Assembly: GCF_036898465.1 (NCBI RefSeq) | Contig: NZ_JARUMJ010000001.1 | Span: 4,154,001 to 4,218,000 of the forward strand | Direction: 5' to 3' | Length of the DNA: 64,000 nt | Source: Streptomyces sp. B21-105 | Lineage (GTDB): Bacteria; Actinomycetota; Actinomycetes; Streptomycetales; Streptomycetaceae | Shown here: positions 1 to 8,143 of the stretch, one piece after another | How the letters are laid out: every line of letters begins with the position of its first letter | Position numbering within the stretch: the first letter of the stretch is position 1 | Notes under the pieces: model-generated | What the model saw: the letters and a program-made list of their open reading frames with translations, nothing else | Databases searched by the model: none | Told to the model about the DNA's origin: nothing | Position numbers and translations under genes: made by a program

Positions 1-180
1 GACCCGGGCGCCGAGTTCCGCGTAGTCGATCCGGGTGCGGCCCTCCACCACCGCCTCGGCGTCGGCGTACCGCTCGGCCGCCGCGCGCACCAGCCCCGGG
101 ATGCTGCCCCACTCCACGTCTCCGCGCATCACGTCCGCGTCGTCCGCGTCATCGCGCATCACGTCCGCGTCATCGCGCAT
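1..180 (-). CDS. Acyl-CoA synthetase, AMP-forming (N-terminal part, runs off the window)
   Basis: The first 60 codons of a gene that continues beyond base 1. The residues after the start region (GSIPGLVRAAAERY, then EGRTRIDYAELGARV) match the N-terminus of AMP-forming acyl-CoA synthetases, which activate carboxylic acids to CoA thioesters via acyl-adenylates. The start is ATG at 180 behind a GGGAGG ribosome binding site. An in-frame GTG lies directly before it, and further in-frame ATGs lie at 159 and 129. The first 17 residues are a short repeat (MRDDADV, MRDDADDADV) that looks like start-site slippage rather than protein fold. Divergent from the thiolase at 291, with two palindromic operators in the shared promoter. 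Substrate unknown because the binding domain is outside the window. Confidence 0.8.
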   Translation of the reverse strand, partial: MRDDADVMRDDADDADVMRGDVEWGSIPGLVRAAAERYADAEAVVEGRTRIDYAELGARV

Positions 181-216
181 CACGGCCTCCCTCCCTGCCA
201 GTAGCCGAACCATTAG

Positions 217-231
217 CTGACTGCCCGTCAG
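217..231. promoter_or_regulatory. Palindromic operator, copy 1
   Basis: CTGACTGCCCGTCAG, matching the window-wide consensus CTGACGGNCCGTCAG at 13 of 14 defined positions. It lies in the gap between the divergent acyl-CoA synthetase and thiolase genes, 27 bp (start to start) from copy 2. Likely repressor binding site; the regulator is not identified. Confidence 0.7.
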
Positions 232-243
232 ATTAGCTGTAGC

Positions 244-258
244 CTGACGGACTGTCAG
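244..258. promoter_or_regulatory. Palindromic operator, copy 2
   Basis: CTGACGGACTGTCAG, one mismatch from the consensus CTGACGGNCCGTCAG. Second of a tandem pair in the shared promoter of the acyl-CoA synthetase and the thiolase at 291. Confidence 0.75.
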
Positions 259-290
259 CCGCCATTTCGCATCGCGGAGGTGCGTGCAGC

Positions 291-1436
291 GTGACCCTCA
301 AGGACGCCACCGCCATCGTCGGCATCGGCCAGACCGCGTTCGCCAAGCACCTTCCCGAGTCGGAGCGGGCCCTCGCCTGCCGGGCCGTCCTCGCCGCCCT
401 CGACGACGCCGGGATCGACCCGGGCGAGGTCGACGCCCTCGCCTCCTACACCATGGAGGAGACCGACGAGGTCGAGCTGGCGAAGGCCGTCGGCTTCGGG
501 GACCTGACCTACTTCAGCAAGGTCGGCTTCGGCGGCGGCGGTTCCTGCGCCACCGTCGCGCACCTCGCCGCCGCCATCGCCGCCGGCCAGGCCACCGTGG
601 GCGTCGCCTGGCGCTCGCGCAAGCGGGGCAGCGGACCGCGCCCGTGGACCAACACATCCGTCCAACTGCCCACCCCGGCCCAGTGGACGCGCCCCTTCGG
701 CCTGCTGCGGCCCGCCGACGAGATAGCCATGCTGGCCCGCCGCTACCTGCACGAGTACGGCGCCACCCGCGACCACCTCTTCAACGTCGCACTCGCCTGC
801 CGCAACCGGGCCAACCGGAACCCCGCCGCGATCATGTACGACCGGCCGCTCACCCGCGAGATGTACATGTCCTCCCGCTGGATCAGCGAACCGCTCTGCC
901 TCTACGACAACTGCCTCGAGACGGACGGGGCGTTGGCCTGTGTGATCGTCAGCAGGGAGCGCGCCCGGGACTGCCGCCGCCCGCCGGTCTACGTCCACTC
1001 CGCCGCCCAGGGCCTGCCCGCCCAGCACCACGGCATGGTCAACTACTGGAACGACGACCCGCTCACCGGGCCCGCCTGGGCGGCCGCCCGACACCTGTGG
1101 AAACACGCCGACTTCACCCCGTCCGACGTCGACGTCGCCCAGATCTACGACGCGTTCACCCCCCTGGTCCCGCTCTCCCTGGAGGGCTACGGGTTCTGCG
1201 GCCGGGGCGAGGGCGGCGCGTTCACCGAGGGGGGCGCCCTGGAGACCGGCGGACGGCTGCCCCTGAACACCGGCGGCGGCGGGCTCAGCGAGGCCTACGT
1301 CCACGGCTTCAACCTCATCAACGAAGGCGTCAAGCAGTTGCGCGGCGCCAGCACCTCCCAGGTCCCCGGCGCCGCCACCTGCCTCGTCACCGCCGGCGAA
1401 GGCGTCCCGACGTCCGCCCTGCTGCTCCGCAACTGA
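291..1436 (+). CDS. Thiolase-like lipid-transfer protein (Ltp-type acetyl-CoA acetyltransferase family)
   Basis: A 381-aa protein of the thiolase superfamily, non-specific lipid-transfer branch. It opens with IVGIGQTAFAKH, has a glycine-rich nucleophile region (GFGGGGSCATVAHLAAA), a central QIYDAFTPLVPLSLEGYGFC segment and a C-terminal LNTGGGGLSEAYVHGFN loop. In mycobacteria such proteins act in beta-oxidation or retro-aldol cleavage of sterol side-chain CoA esters together with a DUF35 partner. A DUF35 gene follows 23 bp downstream here. The start is GTG at 291 behind CGGAGGTGCG. First gene of a three-gene operon (thiolase, DUF35, enoyl-CoA hydratase). Whether it is a true thiolase or an aldolase cannot be decided from sequence alone. 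Confidence 0.88.
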   Translation: MTLKDATAIVGIGQTAFAKHLPESERALACRAVLAALDDAGIDPGEVDALASYTMEETDEVELAKAVGFGDLTYFSKVGFGGGGSCATVAHLAAAIAAGQATVGVAWRSRKRGSGPRPWTNTSVQLPTPAQWTRPFGLLRPADEIAMLARRYLHEYGATRDHLFNVALACRNRANRNPAAIMYDRPLTREMYMSSRWISEPLCLYDNCLETDGALACVIVSRERARDCRRPPVYVHSAAQGLPAQHHGMVNYWNDDPLTGPAWAAARHLWKHADFTPSDVDVAQIYDAFTPLVPLSLEGYGFCGRGEGGAFTEGGALETGGRLPLNTGGGGLSEAYVHGFNLINEGVKQLRGASTSQVPGAATCLVTAGEGVPTSALLLRN

Positions 1437-1459
1437 ACGCGCCGAGGAGTCGACCCACG

Positions 1460-1876
1460 ATGCTCACCCCCGTGCCCGACGCCGACGGCGCCCCCTTCTG
1501 GGAGTACGCCGCCCGAGGCGAACTGCGTGTCCAGACCTGCGCCGAATGCGCCGAGCCCCGCTTCCCGCCCCGCCCCTGCTGCCCGCACTGCCGTTCGTTC
1601 GCGAGCGAGTGGCGGCCGACCTCCGGACGCGGGCGGATCTGGTCCTACGTCGTCCCGCATCCGCCTCTGCTGCCCGACTACGCCGCGCACGCCCCCTACG
1701 TCGTGCTCCTCGTCGAACTGGCCGACGCGCCCCGGATCCGGCTGGTCGGCAACCTGGTGAGCGAACCCGGGGCGGCCCTCGGCTCCGTCCCGCCCGACCG
1801 GGTGCGCATCGGCGCCCGGGTACAGGCCGTCTTCGACGCGGACGGGCTTCCGCAATGGGTCCTGGAGCGCCCATGA
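1460..1876 (+). CDS. DUF35 OB-fold/zinc-ribbon acyl-CoA-associated protein
   Basis: A 138-aa protein with the rubredoxin-like zinc ribbon of the DUF35 family (CAECAEPRFPPRPCCPHC, four cysteines at about residues 27-44) followed by an OB-fold acyl-CoA-binding half. DUF35 proteins are obligate partners of thiolase-like Ltp enzymes and are thought to bind the CoA moiety. Position right after a thiolase-like gene fits such a complex. Start ATG at 1460; GAGGAG lies upstream. The stop overlaps the next start as ATGA, so the enoyl-CoA hydratase is probably translationally coupled. A paralogue lies at 16751-17164. Confidence 0.87.
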   Translation: MLTPVPDADGAPFWEYAARGELRVQTCAECAEPRFPPRPCCPHCRSFASEWRPTSGRGRIWSYVVPHPPLLPDYAAHAPYVVLLVELADAPRIRLVGNLVSEPGAALGSVPPDRVRIGARVQAVFDADGLPQWVLERP

Positions 1877-2706
1877 GCGCGCCCGGGAGTGAGCCCGGGA
1901 AGGAGCCCGGGAGCGTGCCTGTGAGTGAGCCCGGGAGTGTGCGGCTGGACGTCGACGAGAAGACCGGCGTCGCCGTCGTCACCCTCGACCGGCCGGAGCG
2001 GCTCAACGCCGTCGATCTCGAGACGGCCGACGCGTTCCGGCGGATCTGGCGCGGGCTGCGCTTCGACGACTCCGTGCGCGCCGTCGTCCTCACCGGGGCC
2101 GGCGGACGGGCGTTCTCCACCGGCATCGACCGGGACGCCGTCGTGCCGCAGCCCGGGTCGCCCTTCATGCAGGACGATCCGCTGCTGACCGTCGGCCCCA
2201 AGGCGAACGACCTGTGGAAGCCGGTCGTCGCCGCGGTGGAGGGGATGGCCTGCGGGGGCGCCTACTACCTGCTCGGGGAGTGCGAGTTCGTCGTCGCGGG
2301 GGCCGACGCCGCGTTCTTCGACCCGCACACCACCTACGGGATGGTCAGCGCGTACGAGTCGGTGCTGCTCGCGCAGCGGATGCCGTACGGGGAGGTCGCC
2401 CGGATGATGCTGATGGGCAGCGCGGAACGGATGTCCGCCCGGCGCGCGTACGACGTCGGCCTCGTCTCCGAACTCACCGAGGCCGGGGGCGCGCTGCCGG
2501 CCGCCGTGGCCTGCGCCGCGGTCGTCGCCGGGTATCCGCCGGGCGGCGTCCAGGGCACCGTGCGGGCGCTGTGGTCGGCGCGGGAGGCGGCCCGCGCGAC
2601 GGCGTACGCGCAGGCGCCGCACCTCATCGCGCTGGGCAACCTGCCCGCCGAGCGGCAGGCGGAGCTGTTCGCCGGGCGGCGGGGCGGGGGATTCCGGGTG
2701 CGGTGA
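1873..2706 (+). CDS. Enoyl-CoA hydratase/isomerase family protein
   Basis: A 277-aa crotonase-fold protein. The core signatures are visible: VVTLDRPERLNAVD at the N-terminal strand, VVLTGAGGRAFSTGID for the CoA/oxyanion loop, and AAVEGMACGGAYYLLGECEFVVA for the second oxyanion helix. The family hydrates, isomerises or cleaves acyl-CoA thioesters. The catalytic pair Glu/Glu of classical hydratases is not clearly present in the usual positions, so the exact reaction is open. The first 25 residues are a Ser/Pro/Gly/Glu repeat (PGSEPGKEPGSVPVSEPGSV) not expected in the fold. ATG overlaps the DUF35 stop. Last gene of the operon and convergent with the gene at 2744. Confidence 0.87.
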   Translation: MSAPGSEPGKEPGSVPVSEPGSVRLDVDEKTGVAVVTLDRPERLNAVDLETADAFRRIWRGLRFDDSVRAVVLTGAGGRAFSTGIDRDAVVPQPGSPFMQDDPLLTVGPKANDLWKPVVAAVEGMACGGAYYLLGECEFVVAGADAAFFDPHTTYGMVSAYESVLLAQRMPYGEVARMMLMGSAERMSARRAYDVGLVSELTEAGGALPAAVACAAVVAGYPPGGVQGTVRALWSAREAARATAYAQAPHLIALGNLPAERQAELFAGRRGGGFRVR

Positions 2707-2743
2707 GCGCCGTCAGGCCCTCAGGCCGCTCTCCATCAGGCCG

Positions 2744-3286
2744 TCAGGCGGCCGGTGCGGTCGACTCCGGTTCGCAGTGGTCGACCTTGGCTGCGTCGGC
2801 GGGGTCGGACAGGTTCACCCGGATCGTCGCCGTGTCGTTTGCCGCCACGAACTCCTCCACCGTCTGCTCCTCCAGCCGGTCGGAACCGTCGTCGAAGAAG
2901 TCGACCGTCACGGTGAAACGGCCGCCGGTCGCGTTCGGGTTGGCGATCTCGACGATGGCGTAGGGCTGAGTCCGCGAGGCGCAGCTCAGCAGCGTCACGG
3001 TGGCGTCCTGCACCGTCGGGGACGGGTCCGAGGAGCTGGAGCCGCCGGACGTGCCGCCCGTGTAGTCGTCGTCGTCATCGTCGTAGTCGTGGTACCGCGA
3101 GCCCGACGTGCCGCCGCTCGACGACGAGGACGAGCTGTCGTGGTCCTGGCTGGAGCTGCTGCATCCGCCGCCGCTGCCGTGACCGCTGCTGTGTCCGTGG
3201 CCCCGGCTGCTGGAGAAGCCGGTCAGTGCCAGTACCACCAGCACGGCCACCGCTGTGAACCTGAGTTTGTGCCCCCGTCGATCCAT
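2744..3286 (-). CDS. Secreted protein with Ser/Asp-rich linker
   Basis: A 180-aa protein with an N-terminal signal (MDRRGHKLRF then a hydrophobic stretch to about residue 25), a low-complexity His/Gly/Ser/Asp segment (about residues 28-85) including a run of six aspartates, and a C-terminal beta-rich domain (TVTLLSCASRTQPYAIVEI) similar in pattern to FxLYD/DUF4352-like extracellular domains. No lipobox cysteine is seen at the end of the signal, so release or wall association is likelier than lipidation. The acidic stretch could bind calcium. Function not recognised. Three TGACGT direct repeats at 15-bp spacing lie upstream. Confidence 0.75.
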   Translation of the reverse strand: MDRRGHKLRFTAVAVLVVLALTGFSSSRGHGHSSGHGSGGGCSSSSQDHDSSSSSSSGGTSGSRYHDYDDDDDDYTGGTSGGSSSSDPSPTVQDATVTLLSCASRTQPYAIVEIANPNATGGRFTVTVDFFDDGSDRLEEQTVEEFVAANDTATIRVNLSDPADAAKVDHCEPESTAPAA

Positions 3287-3352
3287 GCCCGCCAGCCTAG
3301 GTGCTCTCTGTCACGGCCATGTCACCGTGCGGCGACCGGCCGGTCTCCGGCG

Positions 3353-3390
3353 TGACGTGGCATCGCGTGACGTGGCGCGGCATGACGTCC
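3353..3390. repeat. Three TGACGT direct repeats at exact 15-bp spacing
   Basis: TGACGTGG at 3353, TGACGTGG at 3368 and TGACGTCC at 3383. The phase is identical, with GCG or GCA before each. They lie 67-104 bp upstream of the secreted-protein start (3286, minus strand) and downstream of the kinase stop, so they may be an activator or repressor array for the secreted protein. Confidence 0.5.
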
Positions 3391-3457
3391 GGGGTGGGAG
3401 CGACCGGCGGGCCGGGACTCTTCCCCTGCCCGCGCCGATCGTGCCGCGTCACCGCCC

Positions 3458-5836
3458 TCAGGCCGTGCGGGCCGTGCCCGTGCCCTTCTCGGCGTCCAGC
3501 GCGTACACGCAGCGGTCCTTGCTGCACGCGTACACGACGCCGTCGCGGACCACCGGGGAGCCGGTGATCTCGCCGCCGGTCGCCAGCTTCCAGCGCAGCC
3601 GCCCGTCGTCGGCCTTCAGGGTGTACAGCAGATGGTCGGTGGAGCCGAAGTGGATCCGGCCCTCCGCGACCGCCGGGGCGCCCACGATGTCGCCGCCCGC
3701 CTGGAAGCGCCACTTGGGGGTGCCCGTCACCGCGTCCAGGGTGTAGAGGCCCTTGCCGCTGCCGACGTGGACATGGCCGGCGGCCACCAGCACGGGGTCG
3801 ACGGAGGAGCGGGCCTCGGTGGCGATGCGCCAGCGGTCGCGGCCGTCGGTGGCGTCGATCGCGTACACCGTGCCCAGGTAGTCGGCGAGGTAGACGCCGC
3901 CGCCGGTGACCGCGGGGCCGGGCACGAACGTCGGCGCGGACAGGAACACCGCCGGGGCCTCGAAGTGCCAGCGCACCATGCCGCTCGCCACGTCGACGGC
4001 CAGCACCCGGGTGCCGGCGGAGAGGTAGACGTAGCCGTCGGGGGCGGGGGTGACCCGGACCGGGACGCCGCCGCAGGAGGCCGTGTCGCCGATCGGGTAC
4101 GACCAGCGCTCCTCGCCGGTGCGGGCGTCCAGGGCTCTGAGCCGGGCGTCCTGCCAGACGTAGACCGTGCCGTCGTGCAGTGCCGGGCCGGCCTCCGGTG
4201 ACTCGAAGTCGGTCTGGCAGCCGGTGATCTCCCAGAGCTTGTGCCCGCTGGACGCCTCCCAGGCCTGGACGCCGCCGCCGCGCGTGCCGGTGACGAGCGT
4301 GCCCCGGTCGGCCTTGAGCGAGTACACCCAGGCGTCCGTGGACAGCCGCCACAGGTCGCCGCCCTCACGGGCGTCCAGCGCGAACAGGGTGGGGCCGTCG
4401 GAGGCGTGCACCCGGCCGTCGGCGACCGCCATCGACCAGGCCACGTCGCGTGTCTTGAAGCGGCGGCGGCCGGTCGCCACGTCCAGGGCGTGCACCTCGA
4501 AGGAGGTGACGTAGACGAGGTCGCCGGCGACGGACGGCGTGCCCCACACGTCGTTCGACATGCGGAACCTCCAGGGCCGCCAGCCCGCCGGGGTCTCCGC
4601 GGGCGCGGTCTGCGGGGCCGGCACGGTGGTGTCGGCGCCGTTGACGCCGGGGCGTGGGCGGGACCAGCCGGCGACCAGGCCGGGCTCGGCCACCGGCGCC
4701 TTCACCGCGGCCGTGGCCCGGACGTCGGCGACCCGCGGGCCGGGCCCGATCGGCACCGCCGCGCCCGGCAGCCGGACCGGGCCGGTGTCGGGGGCCGCGA
4801 CGGGCGCGGGTGCGGGCGCCGGACGGGTGAGGACCACGGGGTCGTGGGAGGGCGGGGGCGGTACGGGCGGGGCGGCCGGCCGGGCCATGCCCACGCCCTG
4901 GCCGCCGCGGGGGTTCGGGGGTGCGGCCTTCACCGGGGGACGGCCGCCGCGGCGCGTCTCGATGAGCGTGACGGCCTTCTCGGGCAGCCACGCCGACGCC
5001 GTGCCGCTGTCGTCCGAGCCGGAGCCGAAGAGGTGGGGGGCGAGCTGGGCCTGGAGGTCGGCCGGGTTCGGGCGGGCCGTCGCCTCCATCTGCATACAGG
5101 ACTCGATGAGCGGGCGCAGCTCGTCGGGCAGGCCTTCCAGGTCGGGGCCCTCGCGCAGCAGCATGAAGACCGTCTCGACCGGGTTGGCTCCGTGGTAGGG
5201 CGGGTGGCCGGTGGCGGCGAAGACGAGCATCGAGCCGAGCGAGAAGACGTCGCTCGCGCCGGTGACGCTCCGCGAGTCCTTGGCCTGCTCGGGCGACATG
5301 TAGGCGGGGGTGCCGACCGCCACGTTCGTCATCGTCAAACGTGTGTTCGAGACGCCGGATGCGATACCGAAGTCGATCACCCGCGGGCCGTCCTCGACCA
5401 CGAGCACATTGGACGGTTTCAGGTCACGGTGGACCAGCCCCGCGCCGTGGATCGACTGGAGCGCCTCGGCGACGCCCGCCGCCAGCCAGCGCACCGCCTG
5501 GGCCGGCATCGGGCCGCAGTCGTTCACTATCTCCTCGAGGGAGGGCGCGGGCACGTACGCGGTGGCCAGCCAGGGCACGGCGGCGCGCGGATCGGCGTCG
5601 ACGACCGCGGCCGTGTAGAACCCGGAGACCGCCCGGGCCGCCTCCACCTCGCGCGTGAAGCGCACGCGGAAGAGCTGGTCCTCGGCGAGCTCCGTGCGGA
5701 CGGTCTTGATCGCCACGCGCCGACCCGAGGCCGAACGTGCCAGATAGACCAGCCCCATGCCGCCGGCACCCAGCCGTCCCAGCACCTCGAACGGCCCGAT
5801 CCGCCGAGGATCGTGCTGCGTCAGCTGATCCACCAC
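3458..5836 (-). CDS. Serine/threonine protein kinase with C-terminal PQQ-type beta-propeller
   Basis: A 792-aa PknB-type (Hanks) kinase fused to a propeller. Visible kinase motifs: glycine loop GRLGAGGMGLVYLA, VAIK lysine, HRDLKPSN catalytic loop, DFGIA, and GTPAYMSPEQ activation segment (first 280 residues). A Pro/Ala-rich linker follows (about 290-420), then repeated WRF/GxxxVxxGxVYV blades to the C-terminus, as in PQQ-dehydrogenase-like propellers. No transmembrane helix is evident, so this looks cytosolic. The propeller may bind a ligand or partner that sets kinase activity. GTG at 5836 is preferred because GGGAGG lies just upstream; an earlier GTG at 5869 is in frame. Confidence 0.9.
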   Translation of the reverse strand: MVDQLTQHDPRRIGPFEVLGRLGAGGMGLVYLARSASGRRVAIKTVRTELAEDQLFRVRFTREVEAARAVSGFYTAAVVDADPRAAVPWLATAYVPAPSLEEIVNDCGPMPAQAVRWLAAGVAEALQSIHGAGLVHRDLKPSNVLVVEDGPRVIDFGIASGVSNTRLTMTNVAVGTPAYMSPEQAKDSRSVTGASDVFSLGSMLVFAATGHPPYHGANPVETVFMLLREGPDLEGLPDELRPLIESCMQMEATARPNPADLQAQLAPHLFGSGSDDSGTASAWLPEKAVTLIETRRGGRPPVKAAPPNPRGGQGVGMARPAAPPVPPPPSHDPVVLTRPAPAPAPVAAPDTGPVRLPGAAVPIGPGPRVADVRATAAVKAPVAEPGLVAGWSRPRPGVNGADTTVPAPQTAPAETPAGWRPWRFRMSNDVWGTPSVAGDLVYVTSFEVHALDVATGRRRFKTRDVAWSMAVADGRVHASDGPTLFALDAREGGDLWRLSTDAWVYSLKADRGTLVTGTRGGGVQAWEASSGHKLWEITGCQTDFESPEAGPALHDGTVYVWQDARLRALDARTGEERWSYPIGDTASCGGVPVRVTPAPDGYVYLSAGTRVLAVDVASGMVRWHFEAPAVFLSAPTFVPGPAVTGGGVYLADYLGTVYAIDATDGRDRWRIATEARSSVDPVLVAAGHVHVGSGKGLYTLDAVTGTPKWRFQAGGDIVGAPAVAEGRIHFGSTDHLLYTLKADDGRLRWKLATGGEITGSPVVRDGVVYACSKDRCVYALDAEKGTGTARTA

Positions 5837-6013
5837 TTGCCTGCCACCTCCCCGTACGAACCGCGCCACCCACGTGTGCGCGCGGCCCCGTGCAGCGTCT
5901 CACCACCGCACCGCCATGGCGGCACGCACCCTGATTCTTCCTGGCCGGGCGGCCGGTTGCGAACCCGGGGGCAAACGGGGTGTCTCATTTCATATACGAG
6001 CAAATGACACGGC

Positions 6014-6736
6014 TCAACGCTGCAGCAGCGCGAACGACGCCCCTTGATTGTCTGTGACGACGGCCACGATTCCGTACGAAGCGGTGAACGGACCCGCCTG
6101 CACCCGCCCGCCGAGCCGGCTCACCGCGCCCAGCGCGGCCTCGCAGTCCCGCACACCGAAATGGACCAGGAAGTGCGGCGGCATGACCTCCGGGAAGACG
6201 TCGCCGACGGGCGCCCGCCCGAAGTCGGGCTCGGCCCGCGGGCCGAACAGCGCCTCATGGAAAAGGTGCCCGTAGAACGTGTTGGCGGCCTCGGTGTCAC
6301 GCGTGTACAGCTGCGCCCACGCGAACGCGCCGGGCCGGTGCCGCACACCGAAGCCGGGGTGGCCGGCCGCCTGCCACAGACCGAAGACGGCGCCCTCGGG
6401 GTCGGCGGCCAGCGCGGCTGCGCCCGCCCCGTCGACCGGGAGCGGCGCCGTCACCACCTGGCCGCCGGCCCGCTGGATGCGACGGACGGTCGCCTCCGCG
6501 TCCGGGGTGGCGAAATAGACCGTCCAGACGGTGGGCATCCGCCCGTCCGCCTTGTGGGCGAGCCCGGCGACCCGGGCGCCGTCCAGCAGGGCCCACACCG
6601 AGGAACCGTAGGCGGCCTCGAAGTCCCATCCGAAAAGTTCACCGTAGAACCGCTTGCCCGCGTCCACATCGGGAAGCTGCGCGTCCACCCAGCAGGGGAC
6701 GCCCTCTGCGTACACCGATGCCCTGTTTTCGGCCAT
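6014..6736 (-). CDS. Two-domain VOC (glyoxalase/bleomycin-resistance fold) family protein
   Basis: A 240-aa protein with two tandem vicinal-oxygen-chelate halves: CWVDAQLPDVDAGKRFYGELFGW (about 15-37) and FAWAQLYTRDTEAANTFYGHLF (about 137-158). Each starts the beta-alpha-beta-beta-beta module. This tandem arrangement is common in Streptomyces hydroxylase/glyoxalase-like proteins annotated as VOC family. The usual metal-binding His/Glu set is incomplete in the first module, so enzymatic activity is uncertain. Divergent from the TetR gene at 6859 with a 122-bp shared promoter. Confidence 0.85.
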   Translation of the reverse strand: MAENRASVYAEGVPCWVDAQLPDVDAGKRFYGELFGWDFEAAYGSSVWALLDGARVAGLAHKADGRMPTVWTVYFATPDAEATVRRIQRAGGQVVTAPLPVDGAGAAALAADPEGAVFGLWQAAGHPGFGVRHRPGAFAWAQLYTRDTEAANTFYGHLFHEALFGPRAEPDFGRAPVGDVFPEVMPPHFLVHFGVRDCEAALGAVSRLGGRVQAGPFTASYGIVAVVTDNQGASFALLQR

Positions 6737-6858
6737 GCAGCCAAACTAACGGCGCTTCACGCAAGCCGCAGACCAGGCACAGCCGCCTCCGCACCCCCGC
6801 GCACCCCATTTGCAGTCGGCCGAATCGCGCTCCGATCACCCCTCGGTAAGCTGACGGC

Positions 6859-7506
6859 ATGACAGGACAAGTGCGTACCGTCGACGGCCGCGTGGCCGGT
6901 CGACGCGGGCAGGCGACGCGGCAGAAGCTGCTCGACTGCCTCAGCGAGATGCTCAGCTCCTCTCCCTACCGGGACGTCAAGGTCATCGATGTCGCCCGGA
7001 AGGCGGGCACTTCGCCCGCGACGTTCTACCAGTACTTCCCCGACGTCGAGGGCGCCGTCCTGGAGATCGCCGAGCAAATGGCCGCCGAGGGAGCCGAGTT
7101 GACCTCCCTGGTCGAGGGCCGCTCCTGGGTCGGCAAGGCGGGCTGGCAGACGGCCCAGGAACTCGTGGACGGCTTCCTGGAGTTCTGGCGGAAGAACGAC
7201 GCGATCCTCAGGGTCGTCGACCTCGGCGCCGCCGAAGGCGACAAGCGTTTCTACAAACTCCGCATGAAGATCCTCAACTCGGTGAACAACTCCCTGTCGG
7301 ACGCGGTCGCCGAACTCCAGTCCAAGGGCCGGGTCGACAAGGACGTGAATCCGGCCGCGGTCGCCGGCGCGCTCGTCGCGATGCTCGCGGCGGTCGCCTC
7401 GCACCAGAAGGGCTTCCAGACCTGGGGCGTCAAGCAGGCTGAACTCAAGCCGAACCTGGCGCTGTTGGTGCACCTGGGCATCACCGGCAAGAAGCCGACG
7501 AAGTAG
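6859..7506 (+). CDS. TetR/AcrR family transcriptional regulator
   Basis: A 215-aa repressor. The N-terminal helix-turn-helix is clear (TRQKLLDCLSEMLSSSPYRDVKVIDVARKAGTSPATFYQYFPD, shown in two parts in the family pattern), followed by an all-helical ligand domain ending VKQAELKPNLALLVHLGITG. The start ATG at 6859 overlaps a TGACGG half-site but not a full copy of the palindrome found elsewhere. It is the only TetR protein encoded in the window, so it is a candidate, not a proven, regulator of the palindrome regulon. Convergent with the Lrp gene. Confidence 0.9.
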   Translation: MTGQVRTVDGRVAGRRGQATRQKLLDCLSEMLSSSPYRDVKVIDVARKAGTSPATFYQYFPDVEGAVLEIAEQMAAEGAELTSLVEGRSWVGKAGWQTAQELVDGFLEFWRKNDAILRVVDLGAAEGDKRFYKLRMKILNSVNNSLSDAVAELQSKGRVDKDVNPAAVAGALVAMLAAVASHQKGFQTWGVKQAELKPNLALLVHLGITGKKPTK

Positions 7507-7608
7507 CCGGCCGGGCCCCACTCCTCCCCTTTCACGTCCTGTCTGCCGGGCGGCGGTTCACCCAGGTGAGCTGCCGCCTGCCGCACTCCGCGGCGCCCTG
7601 CTCTGTCC

Positions 7609-8061
7609 CTAGGCGGGCAGCGCCCGCCCCTTCACCACGTGCTTCATCACCAGCGTCGACGTCAGCCGCTGCACACCCGGCAGGGTGGCGAGCCGCTCGT
7701 CATAGAGCCGCTGGAAGGCCGCGAGGTCGGCGGTGGCCACCCGCAGCAGGTAGTCCGGCTCCCCGAACAGCCGCTGCGCGTCCAGGACGTGCTCCACCTC
7801 GCCCACCGCCCGCTCGAACTCGGCGACCGTGTCCCGGTCCTCCTGGCGCATGGACACGAAGACCAGCGCCTCGAAGGTCAGCCCCACGGAGGACGGCTCC
7901 ACCACCGCCCGGTAGCCGCTGATCGCCCCGGACCGCTCCAGCTCCCGAAGCCGCCGGTGACACGGCGAGACGCTCAGCCGCACCCGCGCGGCCAGCTCGG
8001 TCACGGTCAGCCGCCCGTCCTGCTGCAGCTCGGCAAGAATTTTCCGGTCCACATCATCCAT
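7609..8061 (-). CDS. Lrp/AsnC family transcriptional regulator
   Basis: A 150-aa protein with an N-terminal winged helix (MDDVDRKILAELQQDGRL, then LSVSPCHRRLRELERSG) and a C-terminal RAM ligand-binding domain (EALVFVSMRQ to STLVMKHVVKG). ATG at 8061 is chosen because the domain begins exactly there; an open frame extends upstream to 8163 but would overlap the divergent gene. Divergently paired with a LysE-type exporter, the classical arrangement in which an amino-acid-sensing Lrp protein controls export. Confidence 0.9.
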   Translation of the reverse strand: MDDVDRKILAELQQDGRLTVTELAARVRLSVSPCHRRLRELERSGAISGYRAVVEPSSVGLTFEALVFVSMRQEDRDTVAEFERAVGEVEHVLDAQRLFGEPDYLLRVATADLAAFQRLYDERLATLPGVQRLTSTLVMKHVVKGRALPA

Positions 8062-8143
8062 GAGGTAGATCTTCCCCCACAGTACGTGAGACCGAGAAAA
8101 CATCGGAAACATTTTCGGCCGTATCGCGCCTAATGTTCCCTCC

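Noticed and set aside
2707..2760. Repeated CGTCAGGC units between convergent genes as an operator or terminator
   Set aside because: The units are direct repeats, not inverted, and lie between gene ends. No stem could be drawn.
6851..6865. CTGACGGCATGACAG at the TetR start as an 11th operator
   Set aside because: Only the left half matches; the right arm is TGACAG instead of CCGTCAG, so no palindrome. Overlaps the start codon by chance.
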